Counted from the first letter of the stretch, positions 1-9,489 are shown. The stretch: 64,000 bases of DNA from Shewanella sp. Arc9-LZ (GCF_010092445.1 NZ_CP048031.1:3844001-3908000), one strand, 5' to 3'. Numbers and translations: made by a program. Notes: a model not told the origin generated them from the letters alone.

Positions 1-277
1 GGTGATAAAAAATGGTGAAAACGGCATTAATTATGTAATTAATGGTCAGCAACAGCATTTTTCAATCACACCAGTAACGAATGTTGTCGACACCACATCA
101 GCGGGGGACTCGTTTAATGGGGTGTATTTAGGCGCACGCTTAACTGGCGCAGATATCAGCACAGCGATAAAATTAGCCTCCCAAGCAGCAGGATTTGTGA
201 TCCAACATAAAGGTGCCATAGCACCTAAAATTGAGTTTCATCAATTTATTGAACGTCAAAAATTAATCATGCAATAA
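1..277 (+). CDS. kdgK: 2-dehydro-3-deoxygluconokinase, C-terminal part
   Basis: C-terminal fragment of a PfkB/ribokinase-family sugar kinase; the gene begins before the window and the reading frame is continuous from base 2. The PfkB signature is visible as DTTSAGDSFNG, whose GAGD-type loop carries the catalytic Asp and the anion hole. The tail (VIQHKGAIAPK) resembles E. coli KdgK, which phosphorylates 2-keto-3-deoxygluconate to KDPG for the Entner-Doudoroff pathway. The family is certain; the KDG substrate is inferred from the tail resemblance, and another PfkB sugar kinase is possible. A strong hairpin terminator follows. Confidence 0.75.
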   Translation, partial: VIKNGENGINYVINGQQQHFSITPVTNVVDTTSAGDSFNGVYLGARLTGADISTAIKLASQAAGFVIQHKGAIAPKIEFHQFIERQKLIMQ

Positions 278-308
278 CAGCTAAAGAGTCATCTTTTGTC
301 GCTTGTAA

Positions 309-345
309 AAAGGCTTGATAACACTGAGTTATCAAGCCTTTTTAT
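309..345 (+). terminator. Rho-independent terminator after kdgK
   Basis: Perfect 13-bp stem (310-322 with 328-340), 5-nt loop, followed by a T-rich tract on the plus strand. The A-run before the stem would also let it work on the minus strand. Confidence 0.85.
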
Positions 346-465
346 TTGTTAAGCAAAAAGTAACACATCGCCTATTGAGCCATTCGTGTTTTAGCGTCAA
401 ACCAAGTAACATTATTGAATCATTTCGATAATTTACCCCATTAAAGCAATAAGAAGACATTGAAC

Positions 466-1239
466 ATGGACTATTTAGCCATCAATAAACACGCATGGAA
501 CCAGCGAACTCAAATCCACCTCGATTCAACATTTTACGACTTAGAGGCATTTACCCAAGGTAAGTCATCATTAAACCCCATTGAACTTGAACAAGTCGGC
601 GATGTGCACCACAAAAGCCTGTTGCACCTACAATGTCACTTTGGACAAGACAGCTTATCGTGGGCAAGGCTTGGCGCCAATGTCACTGGCGTAGATTTAT
701 CAAGCGAGTCGATTGCAACTGCAAAAAAACTGGCTGCTCAATTACACTTACCAGCAACATTCATCAATAATGACATCTATCAATTTGGTGACCACAATGT
801 CGAGCAATATGACATCGTATTCACCTCTTATGGGGTGTTAGCTTGGTTACCAGATTTAACTCGCTGGGCGCAAACCATTGCTGGAGCATTACGTCCAGGC
901 GGTGAATTTCATTTGGTTGAGTTCCACCCTTTTAATGATGTGTTGTGTGGTTATGGCTACTTTCCACAGACACAACCGGATATCGAAGATGAAGTCACTT
1001 ACACCGAAAACCACAATGACCAAATTGAAACGGTAGTCACTTGGCCACATCCGATAAGCGAAGTCATTAGCGCACTCATTAGTGCAGGACTCTGTATCGA
1101 AGCGTTTAACGAGCACCCTTACAGTCCCTACAACTGCGTCGAAGGTTTGGAGTTTGTGGTAGGCAAAGGTTACCAGCTGAAACATCAAGACCACCTCATC
1201 CCACTTATTTACTCTATTAAAGCAAGCAAAGTGGGATAA
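466..1239 (+). CDS. Class I SAM-dependent methyltransferase
   Basis: About 257 residues. A Rossmann-type SAM motif I region is visible near residues 50-80 (LLHLQCHFGQDSLSWARLGA followed by VTGVDLS), then a motif II/III-like VFTSYGVLAWLPDL and LRPGGEFHLVE. This places it in the UbiE/Methyltransf_11/25-like superfamily; the substrate cannot be told. A TTG six bases upstream is also in frame, but ATG at 466 with AAGAAG about 10 bases before it is the better start. It is a single gene between a terminator and a convergent hydroxylase gene. Confidence 0.8.
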   Translation: MDYLAINKHAWNQRTQIHLDSTFYDLEAFTQGKSSLNPIELEQVGDVHHKSLLHLQCHFGQDSLSWARLGANVTGVDLSSESIATAKKLAAQLHLPATFINNDIYQFGDHNVEQYDIVFTSYGVLAWLPDLTRWAQTIAGALRPGGEFHLVEFHPFNDVLCGYGYFPQTQPDIEDEVTYTENHNDQIETVVTWPHPISEVISALISAGLCIEAFNEHPYSPYNCVEGLEFVVGKGYQLKHQDHLIPLIYSIKASKVG

Positions 1240-1269
1240 GTACTAGCCTGAAGCCTGTTTACAGTGGGC

Positions 1270-2148
1270 TCAAATATCGGATTTAGTGGATGACTGTTGA
1301 TGTGTTGAAGGCAGTGCAAATAATATCCGTAAACGTTGTGTTAGCGATAATTGCGCTTGGGTAACATCACCCCACATGTCGCGCCATTCACTAAACGTTA
1401 CCACTAACGGATTAAAACTGTTTACCGGTTTGGTAATACCGTACACCACAGTTTCATTTTCAGGCTCAAACGTACCAAACATTTTGTCCCATATAATCAG
1501 CACACCGGCATAATTTTTGTCGATATATTGTGGGTTGCGCCCATGATGAACACGATGATGGGACGGTGTATTGAAAATCAATTCTAACGGTCCTAACGAT
1601 TTAATCGCTTGGGTGTGAACAAAGAACTGCAATCCAAGGTTGAGCAACACCGCAAACACCACCCAGTTAGGATCAAAGCCAATCACCACCAACGGTAACC
1701 AAAACAACCACATGCCTGCCAACGGGTACATTAAGCTTTGTCTAAAGGCGGTGCTGAAGTTCATGTTTTCTGAGCTGTGATGCACCACATGTGCAGCCCA
1801 CATCCAACGGATACGATGGCTAGCGCGATGAAACCAGTAATAACAAAAGTCTTGCGCAATGAGCAATAAACCAAAAGTGAATAATGTCATTTCAATATCA
1901 AATAAGCGCCAGCCGAAAAAGTGTAAGTAGATCGTTGCAATCAATAAGCCCGCGATAATATCCGCCACTTGGTGCATACCTGCCAATACAAAATTACACA
2001 ATACTTCGGCAGGACGATATTGAGCATTACTCGGTAATCGCTGGGCGCGAACACCAAACCACCATTCCAGTAAAATGCAGCCGAAAAAAATCGGCGCTAA
2101 CACCAGTAATAACCACTCTGGGTGAGCTATCAGTAAATCCATGTCCAT
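1270..2148 (-). CDS. Sterol desaturase / fatty acid hydroxylase family membrane protein
   Basis: Predicted 292-residue integral membrane di-iron oxygenase. The eight-histidine clusters typical of the family are visible: HRASH (107-111), HVVHH (120-124), H178, and HHRVHH (197-202). Several hydrophobic segments lie at about residues 12-28, 60-80, 85-103 and 145-175. Family members hydroxylate or desaturate lipid chains at the membrane; the natural substrate here is unknown. ATG at 2142 is an alternative start. It converges with the upstream methyltransferase and no strong terminator separates them. Confidence 0.85.
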   Translation of the reverse strand: MDMDLLIAHPEWLLLVLAPIFFGCILLEWWFGVRAQRLPSNAQYRPAEVLCNFVLAGMHQVADIIAGLLIATIYLHFFGWRLFDIEMTLFTFGLLLIAQDFCYYWFHRASHRIRWMWAAHVVHHSSENMNFSTAFRQSLMYPLAGMWLFWLPLVVIGFDPNWVVFAVLLNLGLQFFVHTQAIKSLGPLELIFNTPSHHRVHHGRNPQYIDKNYAGVLIIWDKMFGTFEPENETVVYGITKPVNSFNPLVVTFSEWRDMWGDVTQAQLSLTQRLRILFALPSTHQQSSTKSDI

Positions 2149-2260
2149 ATGTTATCCATTTCTATTTATTATTATGTTAACAACGTTTGTAATAACGCTT
2201 CGCTACTTCGCATTCCTAATCAAATCGCTCTTCCGGCACAACCCATTTTAGTAAACCGCT

Positions 2261-2298
2261 TTAATAATCCGTTTTTAATAGGCCGTTTTTAATAAGCC
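2261..2298. repeat. Short 14-bp tandem repeat
   Basis: Two and a half units of a 14-bp AT-rich sequence (TTAATAATCCGTTT, then TTAATAGGCCGTTT, then TTAATAAGCC) in the gap between two minus-strand genes. No function is evident. Confidence 0.6.
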
Positions 2299-2343
2299 AT
2301 AGACTAAAAAGGTCACTAATCTAGTCGACACCGTTAATCGTCA

Positions 2344-3369
2344 TCACCATTTGGCAAAATGATCTTCTGTTAATCCTAGCTGGTTAGTTAACTTATATTG
2401 ATTACCATTGTTGTCGCAAATCACTCCGCTAAAGTAGCCAATGTATTGTCTAAAGTTGTTTTTTAACCAGATTAAATTGAGCTTTTCGCTGCGTTGATTT
2501 AACGGCCTAAAATGCAAATCGACATTGCCATCATTAGTGGTGATATGCCACACATCTTGTTGTGAGTGTCGATTAAAATCAAACTGTGCCCCGCCCAGTA
2601 TATGGCGTTGGCCATTTATCCACATCACATTTTCTGTTTGACCCGTTTCATTAACGCCAGCGGCTAAATTCAACCCAATAACCCCGGCGTCAGTTTTGGC
2701 ATTCATTGAAGCCCAGCGCCAACTGGTTTCGCGGCGCATAAACCCAGCCGAAAAGTCATAACCTGCAAGCGCATATTGTAAAGGCTGCGGTTCATGATGA
2801 ATAGTTAATTGCCCTGTTACGGCTAAGCCATTGTGCTTTTGTGTATAGGTCCAACCGTTATAACCCGTTGGGGTACACAAACTGATGGGTAAACTCAACG
2901 GCGCAGGTTGAATACGTAAATTGGCTTGTATGTCTGCAAGGTTAATCTCGACTTGCCATTGTCCGTCGACAATATTGATAACAATACCTTTGTGTTTACG
3001 GCCAATTTCGGCGCGCCCACGCTTAGGAGAGTCACTTAGCTGGCAGCCAAACCCGAATGGCGTTAGCCATTGCGTTTGGGTCAGCTTGTTAGTTTTAATG
3101 TCATAAAGGTAGCAAAAACCATTGGCGACATAACGAATATCGGCAATCGCCAGGGCGATAATATAATGAGGAGTGATAATACTAACGAATTGGAATTGTT
3201 TAAAATCAAAGTACTTAGCCATTGCCGATGCAGGCTTGTCCATTACCGTCGAATAAGCAAACTGATTAACATTGAGTGAATCAACAATCCCATCAAATAT
3301 GCCAAACACAGGCTGGCCGTTGACATTAATCAATTTATCAGGAGCCAATTGCGGCTGTTTATGTTGCAT
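2344..3369 (-). CDS. DUF2804 domain-containing protein
   Basis: A 341-residue soluble protein with no signal peptide. The overall pattern (N-terminal NGQPVFGIFDG, a GYNGWTYTQK turn, and a central RRETSWRWASMN block) resembles the DUF2804 family, whose biochemical role is not established. The family assignment is from remembered family features, not a search. It is transcribed alone, codirectional with the hydroxylase gene about 200 bp downstream of its end. No catalytic motif is recognised. Confidence 0.65.
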   Translation of the reverse strand: MQHKQPQLAPDKLINVNGQPVFGIFDGIVDSLNVNQFAYSTVMDKPASAMAKYFDFKQFQFVSIITPHYIIALAIADIRYVANGFCYLYDIKTNKLTQTQWLTPFGFGCQLSDSPKRGRAEIGRKHKGIVINIVDGQWQVEINLADIQANLRIQPAPLSLPISLCTPTGYNGWTYTQKHNGLAVTGQLTIHHEPQPLQYALAGYDFSAGFMRRETSWRWASMNAKTDAGVIGLNLAAGVNETGQTENVMWINGQRHILGGAQFDFNRHSQQDVWHITTNDGNVDLHFRPLNQRSEKLNLIWLKNNFRQYIGYFSGVICDNNGNQYKLTNQLGLTEDHFAKW

Positions 3370-3479
3370 TACATTACCTACATCATGTTGTTTATCAAAC
3401 TTAAGTTACATATCACTAACCTGAATTGATCAGTCATTAATGTCAATAACCAAGTATATGGTTGCCGTATAACCCCATT

Positions 3480-3501
3480 AAAATGACGTTAAAATGACGT
3501 T
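3480..3501. repeat. 11-bp tandem duplication
   Basis: AAAATGACGTT occurs twice in tandem, followed by a further AAAA, in the 280-bp gap between the divergent DUF2804 and yajG genes. Otherwise this gap shows no clear element beyond likely promoters. Confidence 0.6.
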
Positions 3502-3650
3502 AAAACCAGATATTAATAAGTGATGACGCCTGCATAACTTGTAATGGGCATCACTCTAGTTCTCTTTATAACAACATAACCTTAGCGATACTGGAAACCC
3601 AGACAAATTCTGGTATCATTTATCTACCTTTTACTGGTTATTGTTGTCTC

Positions 3651-4217
3651 ATGAAGTTATTGATCCCTATTTTACTGTCTACATTATTGTTGTCGGCTTG
3701 CGCAAGTTATGAACCGACTCATGTTGGTCTTAATCCCACGCTGGGTCCGATTCAGTTACAAACTGAAGTCGATTTCCCTGTACTGGTCGACACCATCGAT
3801 ACTCGCGAAGCAAGCTTTGTGGTGCGCTTTAATGAAGAAGGCAAATCACCAAGATTAGTCAGCGCCAGTGAGCCCATCCGTCAACAGTTGGATACACTGT
3901 TCCGTAATGGCATGAACAAAGCCGGTTATGTTATTGACCCTGCCGCACGCAATTCAGTGCAGTTTCAGCTAAATTACTTGTTAGCTGACGTCACGGATAC
4001 CACGTTCAGTTACGAATCAAAAACACGTTTAGTTATCAATGTGTTGGCTAAAAACTCACAACAAGAGTTCACCAAATCCTATAACGCTAATGGCTATTTA
4101 AAAGGCCCGTTAAGCCCAGATTTTGCCACTCTTGAATTAGATATCACCAAACTCGTTGATAAGCTCACCACTGAAATTCTTAACGATGAAGAGTTACACC
4201 AATTTATTCAACGTTAA
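3651..4217 (+). CDS. yajG: YajG family lipoprotein
   Basis: A 188-residue predicted lipoprotein. The signal sequence ends in a lipobox with Cys17 (LLSAC). The mature part resembles E. coli YajG in length and in the pattern of an N-terminal strand, a DTR motif, and a C-terminal LDITKLVDKLTTEIL... HQFIQR block. Its role is not well defined; in E. coli yajG lies beside ampG. Here ampG also lies downstream, after the cyclophilin and one unknown gene, which supports the assignment. The cyclophilin follows by about 60 bp and is probably cotranscribed. Confidence 0.8.
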   Translation: MKLLIPILLSTLLLSACASYEPTHVGLNPTLGPIQLQTEVDFPVLVDTIDTREASFVVRFNEEGKSPRLVSASEPIRQQLDTLFRNGMNKAGYVIDPAARNSVQFQLNYLLADVTDTTFSYESKTRLVINVLAKNSQQEFTKSYNANGYLKGPLSPDFATLELDITKLVDKLTTEILNDEELHQFIQR

Positions 4218-4276
4218 TCCAACCCGCTTTATCAGGTATTGGCATCGAGAGATGCCAATAAAAAGGACGTCACATT

Positions 4277-4861
4277 ATGTTGAAATGGTTATCCACTTGC
4301 CTACTGTTATTGACCAGCTTAAGTTCCAACGCTGCGGTCGACATTCAAAAAGACACTTTATATCCGCAAGTAGAGTTGGACACCTCTATGGGGAAAATAG
4401 TGGTTGAGTTAGATCGCACTCGTGCACCGCTTACCGTAGATAACTTTTTAACCTATGTGGTTAAAGGCGAATATGACAATACTATTTTTCATCGTGTGAT
4501 TGCCGAATTTGTGGTGCAAGGTGGCGGGTTAACCACTAAATTAGAAGAACGCCCTTCGCTAGAGCCTGTTGTAAATGAGTCAGGTAATGGTTTATCAAAC
4601 TCCCTTGGCACAATTGCCATGGCTCGAGATAACGATCCTCATTCAGCAACACGTCAGTTTTACTTCAACCTAGGTGACAATAAAAAATTAGACCCTTCTA
4701 AACGTCGTTGGGGCTATACCGTTTTTGGTGAAGTGACTCAGGGGATGGATATATTAGAAGCCATTTCATTGGTACCAACTGAACATAACACCACCCTAAA
4801 TTGGCCCGATTTTCCGGTTAATACTGTCATGTTGAAAAAAGCGACTCTACTGCCTCGCTAA
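4277..4861 (+). CDS. Periplasmic cyclophilin-type peptidyl-prolyl isomerase
   Basis: A 194-residue protein with an N-terminal signal peptide (cleavage likely after the SSNAA segment, about residue 20) and one cyclophilin domain. The catalytic block FHRVIAEFVVQGG holds the family Arg and Gln, though the usual Met in FxMQGG is Val. ATRQFYFNLGDNKKLD matches the second conserved block. It would catalyse proline cis-trans isomerisation during folding of exported proteins, like E. coli PpiA. It lies about 60 bp after yajG with an AAGGA Shine-Dalgarno. Confidence 0.88.
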   Translation: MLKWLSTCLLLLTSLSSNAAVDIQKDTLYPQVELDTSMGKIVVELDRTRAPLTVDNFLTYVVKGEYDNTIFHRVIAEFVVQGGGLTTKLEERPSLEPVVNESGNGLSNSLGTIAMARDNDPHSATRQFYFNLGDNKKLDPSKRRWGYTVFGEVTQGMDILEAISLVPTEHNTTLNWPDFPVNTVMLKKATLLPR

Positions 4862-4885
4862 TATCCCACTAATCGCCTATACCTA

Positions 4886-4920
4886 CCGATGGTCATGTTA
4901 ATGCATGCCATCGGCATTTA
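4886..4920 (+). terminator. Possible terminator after the cyclophilin gene
   Basis: An 11-bp stem with one bulged T (CCGATGG-T-CATG pairing with CATGCCATCGG) and a 6-nt loop. The T tract after it is weak (CATTTATG), so termination is likely but not certain. Confidence 0.5.
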
Positions 4921-4947
4921 TGTTGTCTCCAACAATGTCATATTGGC

Positions 4948-4992
4948 CAGTCTTATCTCAGTCAGTCTTATCTCAACCAGTTTTAGCTCGAT
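4948..4992. repeat. Three 15-bp imperfect tandem repeats
   Basis: Units CAGTCTTATCTCAGT (4948-4962), CAGTCTTATCTCAAC (4963-4977) and CAGTTTTAGCTCGAT (4978-4992). The first two differ only in the last two or three bases. Function unknown. Confidence 0.65.
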
Positions 4993-5218
4993 TAATTGGT
5001 CCAAACTTGCTCAATATTGTGACGCCATAAATTGTTACCCTATACATTTTTACTAGCTGATAAATCAACTAAATAGCACTATTGAATGACTGAATCGACA
5101 CTTTTTTGAGCTTTTGACTATCGACAGCTAAATTAACGTCTATACTCTATTTGACCCATTCACCAAGTTAGCTGCGCAATTGTTCGCAACCGCATTTCGA
5201 ATATTCAAGGACGCAATT

Positions 5219-5554
5219 ATGATGACGGCTAATGATTTTATTGAAACCAAAGCACCACAACTTGCCTATTTTGGTAAAGCCTTTTTAAATAATCAATTAG
5301 ATTACAAAGAGATACAGATCTATATGTGGGATGTGCTGGAAGAGTGGCAATTTATATCAAATAATCCCATCCAATTAGCCGAACAACCTAGCGATACCGA
5401 GAAAGTGTTTTGGCACTTATTGTATTGCTTCGATCATTGGTCTGGTTGGGCAATTAAAGGCAATCAATACTTACGCCAGCAAGTTCATGAATGTTGCGAC
5501 TACATTAATATTGGCGGCAATGTGCCACAAAGTTGTATTGGTATCAGACCTTAA
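5219..5554 (+). CDS. Hypothetical protein, small and Trp/Cys-containing
   Basis: A 111-residue protein that I do not recognise. ATG at 5219 is chosen because AAGGA sits 7 bases before it; a longer TTG frame from 5180 has no such support. The product is probably cytosolic: no signal peptide or membrane segment is seen. It is rich in aromatic residues (YMWDVLEEW, KVFWHLLYCFDHWSGWAIKG) and has a Cys pair in HECCDY. The pattern of helices with conserved-looking Trp suggests a small helical domain. The tail (GGNVPQSCIGIRP) is Gly/Pro-rich. It stands alone before ampG. Confidence 0.7.
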   Translation: MMTANDFIETKAPQLAYFGKAFLNNQLDYKEIQIYMWDVLEEWQFISNNPIQLAEQPSDTEKVFWHLLYCFDHWSGWAIKGNQYLRQQVHECCDYINIGGNVPQSCIGIRP

Positions 5555-5682
5555 GGCGATTATCTTAAATCTGCTCTGAATGCTAATTTAACCTCAAACT
5601 GACTGAATAATCTTTTAGAATGGCTTGAACCTAAACCCCTTGCAACATAAGCTAGAGCCATTCTCCTTTATCCAGTTGTCTT

Positions 5683-7047
5683 ATGTCGGTTTTCTTGTCT
5701 CGTACCCGTGAAGCGTTATCGGTTTACTACCACAAACGAGTATTTATTTTACTCTTGCTGGGGTTTTCTGCCGGCTTACCATTAATGTTAGTCTTTTCGA
5801 CCTTAAGTTTTTGGTTACGTGAAGCTGGTATCGACCGAGCGGCGATTGGTTATTTTAGCTGGATAGCACTAACGTATGCATTTAAATGGGCGTGGTCGCC
5901 ATTAGTCGATCGTATGTCATTGCCCTTTTTTACCCGTTTTTTAGGACGACGACGCGGATGGATGCTGTTCGCACAACTGTGCTTAGTCGGCGCCATACTC
6001 GGTATGTCTGTTAGCGATCCAGTGGTCAATCTTGAACGTTTGGCCTTATGCGCCCTACTTTTGGCATTTGCCTCCGCCACCCAAGACATTGTCATTGATG
6101 CTTTTCGGATTGAATCCGCCCCTGAAAAAATGCAAGCAGCGCTTGCTGCAGCGTACCAAGTCGGTTATCGCAGTGCGATGATCATTGCCACAGCAGGCGC
6201 ATTAACCATTGCAGCTTGGGTGTCTCCTGGCAATGATGCTTACAACCTAGAAGCTTGGCAAACAGCTTACTTTGCCATGGCGATGTTAATGGGCATTGGT
6301 ATCATTACCACGTTATGTGCCAAAGAACCGCAGGTAGATACCAAACAGGCTGACGATAAAGAACGCCTATTAAGAGCCGAGTTTGCTGCCAAATACCCGG
6401 CTAAAGTCGCTGGGGCATTAGCCTGGTTATACAGCGCTAGCGTATTACCTTTTATTGACTTTTTTAAGCGTTATGGCAAAAGCGCTATTCTGATTTTGTT
6501 GTTAATCTCGTGCTATCGCATTTCCGATATTGTCATGGGTATTATGGCAAATGTGTTTTATGTTGATATCGGGTTTAGCAAAGAAGAAATCGCTTTTATC
6601 AGTAAAGTCTATGGTTTGATCATGACCTTAGTCGGCGCTGCTTTTGGTGGTGTGTTGCTTATGCGTTATGGCACCATGAAAATTCTATTCTTAGGTGCCT
6701 TGTTAGTCGCGGTCACTAACCTGTTGTTTGCTTGGCAAGCGTATATTGGTTATAACGTACCGTTTTTAACCTTGGCCATATCGGTAGATAATTTTAGTGC
6801 AGGTATCGCGACCGCGGCGTTTATCGCTTATTTGTCCAGTTTAACCAGCAGTGGATATAGCGCGACACAATATGCGTTATTGTCTTCGATAATGTTACTA
6901 TTTCCTAAATTTATCGCAGGATTTTCGGGCTTGTATGTTGATGCTTTTGGTTACATCAATTTCTTTATTGCAGCGAGTTTGATTGGCTTTCCGGTGTTGC
7001 TATTAGTGGTGTTGGTGAATCGATCGCAAAACCAAAATTTAAAATAA
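5683..7047 (+). CDS. ampG: AmpG family muropeptide permease
   Basis: A 454-residue major facilitator with about 12 to 14 hydrophobic segments. The N-terminal pattern (LLLGFSAGLPLMLVFSTLSF, then FSWIALTYAFKWAWSPLVD) is characteristic of AmpG, which imports anhydromuropeptides released by lytic transglycosylases for peptidoglycan recycling and for beta-lactamase induction signalling. FASATQDIVIDAFRIE is also an AmpG hallmark. The nearby yajG matches the E. coli arrangement. It belongs functionally with mltB, rlpA and dacA further along the window. Confidence 0.92.
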   Translation: MSVFLSRTREALSVYYHKRVFILLLLGFSAGLPLMLVFSTLSFWLREAGIDRAAIGYFSWIALTYAFKWAWSPLVDRMSLPFFTRFLGRRRGWMLFAQLCLVGAILGMSVSDPVVNLERLALCALLLAFASATQDIVIDAFRIESAPEKMQAALAAAYQVGYRSAMIIATAGALTIAAWVSPGNDAYNLEAWQTAYFAMAMLMGIGIITTLCAKEPQVDTKQADDKERLLRAEFAAKYPAKVAGALAWLYSASVLPFIDFFKRYGKSAILILLLISCYRISDIVMGIMANVFYVDIGFSKEEIAFISKVYGLIMTLVGAAFGGVLLMRYGTMKILFLGALLVAVTNLLFAWQAYIGYNVPFLTLAISVDNFSAGIATAAFIAYLSSLTSSGYSATQYALLSSIMLLFPKFIAGFSGLYVDAFGYINFFIAASLIGFPVLLLVVLVNRSQNQNLK

Positions 7048-7459
7048 AAGTGAGGTAATAGAAAAATTACTGATGTGGCAAAATCATCTTTTGAACTAAC
7101 CTAACTTGATTAAAATTAGCATAGCGACACCAACACAACCTTGTAATACTTTATCTGATGGCATTTTTAAATCACAGTTTTTATTAATCAAAAAGTGTTT
7201 CATCACAAAGCCGAAATGATAAACAGACTTGACAGTACTCTCTTCAAATCGGTCTTATCACTAAGCCTCGCCCAACTGGCTGAAATGAAAAATATGTTTA
7301 CCTTGAGACTATTTGTTGTATGGTAATATTCAGCAGATAAATATGTGTAGGGTTAAGAGATTTTTGACTGACTTGTGGAGGGCGTTCTACTAGGACACCA
7401 GCTTGGTTCAGACGATAAAACAACAAAGCGCTGCATCATAGTATTTGAACGGATAAATA
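7048..7459. other. Intergenic stretch, 412 bp
   Basis: AT-rich gap between ampG and the diguanylate cyclase gene. It should hold the ampG 3' end and the cyclase promoter. I see no terminator, RNA gene, repeat or open frame that I can support. Confidence 0.6.
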
Positions 7460-8731
7460 ATGATTCAACTTTACTCCTTACCTTTAATTGTCTGCTCTAG
7501 CATCAGCTTTATTCTAAGCTTGTTTTTCATGTTGCTATATCATCGTCTGAAATCACGTCACGAAGAACAAGTGTACTATTACTTGATTTTTTCGCTATCA
7601 GCATTGTTAAGTAGTGTCTTTTTAGCAGCCTTTGCGATCCTCATTAATTCTTCTGAAAATCTCGATTATCTCAATATATCCAACCGAGTGACCATCATTA
7701 CTGCAATGTTCACCATTGTGATTGGCCTGCATTTCTTTGTCGCATTCTTTGAATATAAAGCCCCTGTGCTACTCAAATTATGCTATGCCATATGTGGCGT
7801 CTTTTCTTTACTAGCCTTGGTACCAAATCAATATTTTCTAGCCAAAGAGTATTATGCCACCTCAACATATTACACCGGCCTGGTATTTGGTCCTTTATTC
7901 CAGCTGTGGGGGATCTGGATACTGTTATTAGCAGGATACTGTATCGTTATTCTTACTCGGATCTATGTGCGTCAATACAAAAAGAAAAATAATTCTCTTG
8001 GCACAGTGCAATTACTTTTAGGGGCTACGAGCATATGGATGGTAACTGGCGTAGCTGATACCTTAACAGGAATACAAGTTATTGATCTGCCGCCCTTAAC
8101 ATGGGTTGGTTCTTTTTTAGTAACATGCTGCAATGCTTGGATTCTAGTCCTTCATATTGACGATCTTTATGAGCAAAGGCGACAGTTAAATAATCGTCTT
8201 ATGCATGATCATCTTACTCAGGCTTTCTCACGCAGCTACTTTGAATTCCGTTTGACCGAAGCCATTAATAAAATGTCGAGAAACCATTCAATTAAATTAC
8301 ACCTATGTATATTTGATATAGACAATTTTAAAACCATTAATGATAGTTATGGACATATAAACGGAGATGAATTACTCAAAGCAATCGCAACTATTGTCAA
8401 AGAGAACATTCGCCCCATTGATTGCTTTGCTCGTTTGGGCGGGGATGAATTCGTTCTTCTACTTATTGACTTAGATGATCAGCACGCTTATGAGATCGTT
8501 GCACGGATCAAAAAGAGTATATTTGAAACCACATTTGGGCTAAGCACACTGCAATTTAGTGCTTCATGTTCTTTTGGGATGGTGAGCTCAGGGGCTGAAA
8601 ACTTAGTAAGTAAAAATCTATCAAAACAACTATTATCTAAAGCAGATGAAGCCCTCTATATCGCCAAAAATCAAGGAAAGAATACAATTAGAGTGTTAAA
8701 TCTATCGAAATCAGAAGCACTGATGACCTAG
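7460..8731 (+). CDS. Membrane-anchored diguanylate cyclase (GGDEF)
   Basis: A 423-residue protein. Residues 1-235 contain about seven hydrophobic segments, resembling a 7TM sensor of unknown ligand. Residues about 245-415 form a GGDEF domain with DIDNFKTINDSYGH (substrate and metal site) and an intact GGDEF (327-331), so it should make cyclic di-GMP from GTP. The inhibitory I-site RxxD is present as R318-P-I-D321, five residues before GGDEF, so product inhibition is expected. No EAL domain is present. The adjacent convergent gene yajQ encodes a reported c-di-GMP-binding family protein. Confidence 0.92.
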   Translation: MIQLYSLPLIVCSSISFILSLFFMLLYHRLKSRHEEQVYYYLIFSLSALLSSVFLAAFAILINSSENLDYLNISNRVTIITAMFTIVIGLHFFVAFFEYKAPVLLKLCYAICGVFSLLALVPNQYFLAKEYYATSTYYTGLVFGPLFQLWGIWILLLAGYCIVILTRIYVRQYKKKNNSLGTVQLLLGATSIWMVTGVADTLTGIQVIDLPPLTWVGSFLVTCCNAWILVLHIDDLYEQRRQLNNRLMHDHLTQAFSRSYFEFRLTEAINKMSRNHSIKLHLCIFDIDNFKTINDSYGHINGDELLKAIATIVKENIRPIDCFARLGGDEFVLLLIDLDDQHAYEIVARIKKSIFETTFGLSTLQFSASCSFGMVSSGAENLVSKNLSKQLLSKADEALYIAKNQGKNTIRVLNLSKSEALMT

Positions 8732-8926
8732 CGTGCTGGAGCAAGAAACGATTGATAATATTTATTATGTATCTATTTAGTCATGGACTACTATCAATGC
8801 TAAGAAGCTATACAGAATCTGTTACAGAGTCGAACACATTGTCATTCATGATGTTGTCCCCCCATACAATGTACGCTAATCAAAATTGAATATAAGCAAA
8901 ACAAACTAACGCAAACATTACTTCCC

Positions 8927-8960
8927 AAAAAAGCCGATAGGGTTTCCCTTATCGGCTTTT
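8927..8960 (+). terminator. Bidirectional terminator between GGDEF gene and yajQ
   Basis: Stem AAGCCGATAGGG/CCCTTATCGGCTT with a 3-nt loop and one bulge. An A-run lies before and a T-run after it, so it can end transcription of both convergent genes. Confidence 0.8.
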
Positions 8961-9003
8961 TGTCTCTACAGAACTTGCCTGTGGAGAATTTATCACTTCA
9001 GGA

Positions 9004-9489
9004 TTAGTCTCTGAAGTTGTCGAACTGGAATGGTTGTCCGAGTTCTGATTCTTTGGCTAGACGCATGACCGCTTGTAGGTCATCGCGCTTTTTGCCAGTG
9101 ATGCGTACTGAGTCGCCTTGAATAGCGGCTTGCACTTTAAGCTTGCTGTCTTTGATGGCTTTAACTAGCTTTTTAGCAATCAGTGAATCGATACCTTGCT
9201 TAAAATTAACTTTTAAACTGAAGGTTTTGCCACTGTGAACCGCTTTGTCATCGACTTCCATTGACGACGGATCGACGTTGCGTTTACTCAACTGAATACG
9301 TAAAATATCAACGAGCTGCTTACAAATAAAATCATCTTCCGCTTTTAGCGTGACAACGTTGTCTTTGTATTCAATTTCAATTTCTTTACCACGTAAATCA
9401 AATCGGCTAGCCACTTCACGGCGAGAGTTTTCTACCGCGTTACGTAATTCTTCTTCATCAACTTCCGACACAATATCCATAGATGGCAT
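9004..9489 (-). CDS. yajQ: YajQ family nucleotide-binding protein
   Basis: A 161-residue protein with the typical YajQ start ([22 protein letters not shown]) followed by SRFDLRGKE and the C-terminal [27 protein letters not shown]. The family has a double ferredoxin-like fold; members have been reported to bind c-di-GMP and act as effectors, and others bind tRNA or GTP. Which applies here is not visible. It is a single gene, convergent with the diguanylate cyclase, with a Shine-Dalgarno-like AGGAAAG before the ATG. Confidence 0.93.
   Translation of the reverse strand: MPSMDIVSEVDEEELRNAVENSRREVASRFDLRGKEIEIEYKDNVVTLKAEDDFICKQLVDILRIQLSKRNVDPSSMEVDDKAVHSGKTFSLKVNFKQGIDSLIAKKLVKAIKDSKLKVQAAIQGDSVRITGKKRDDLQAVMRLAKESELGQPFQFDNFRD

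Larger units (their letters stand above)
4862..5218. other. Intergenic stretch, 357 bp
   Basis: Holds a hairpin right after the cyclophilin gene and a three-unit 15-bp repeat, both listed separately. The remainder is AT-rich and would carry the promoter of the small gene that follows; no further element is clear. Confidence 0.6.

Noticed and set aside
889..1194. Minus-strand frame inside the methyltransferase gene
   Set aside because: Antisense shadow; the plus-strand frame shows the SAM motif.
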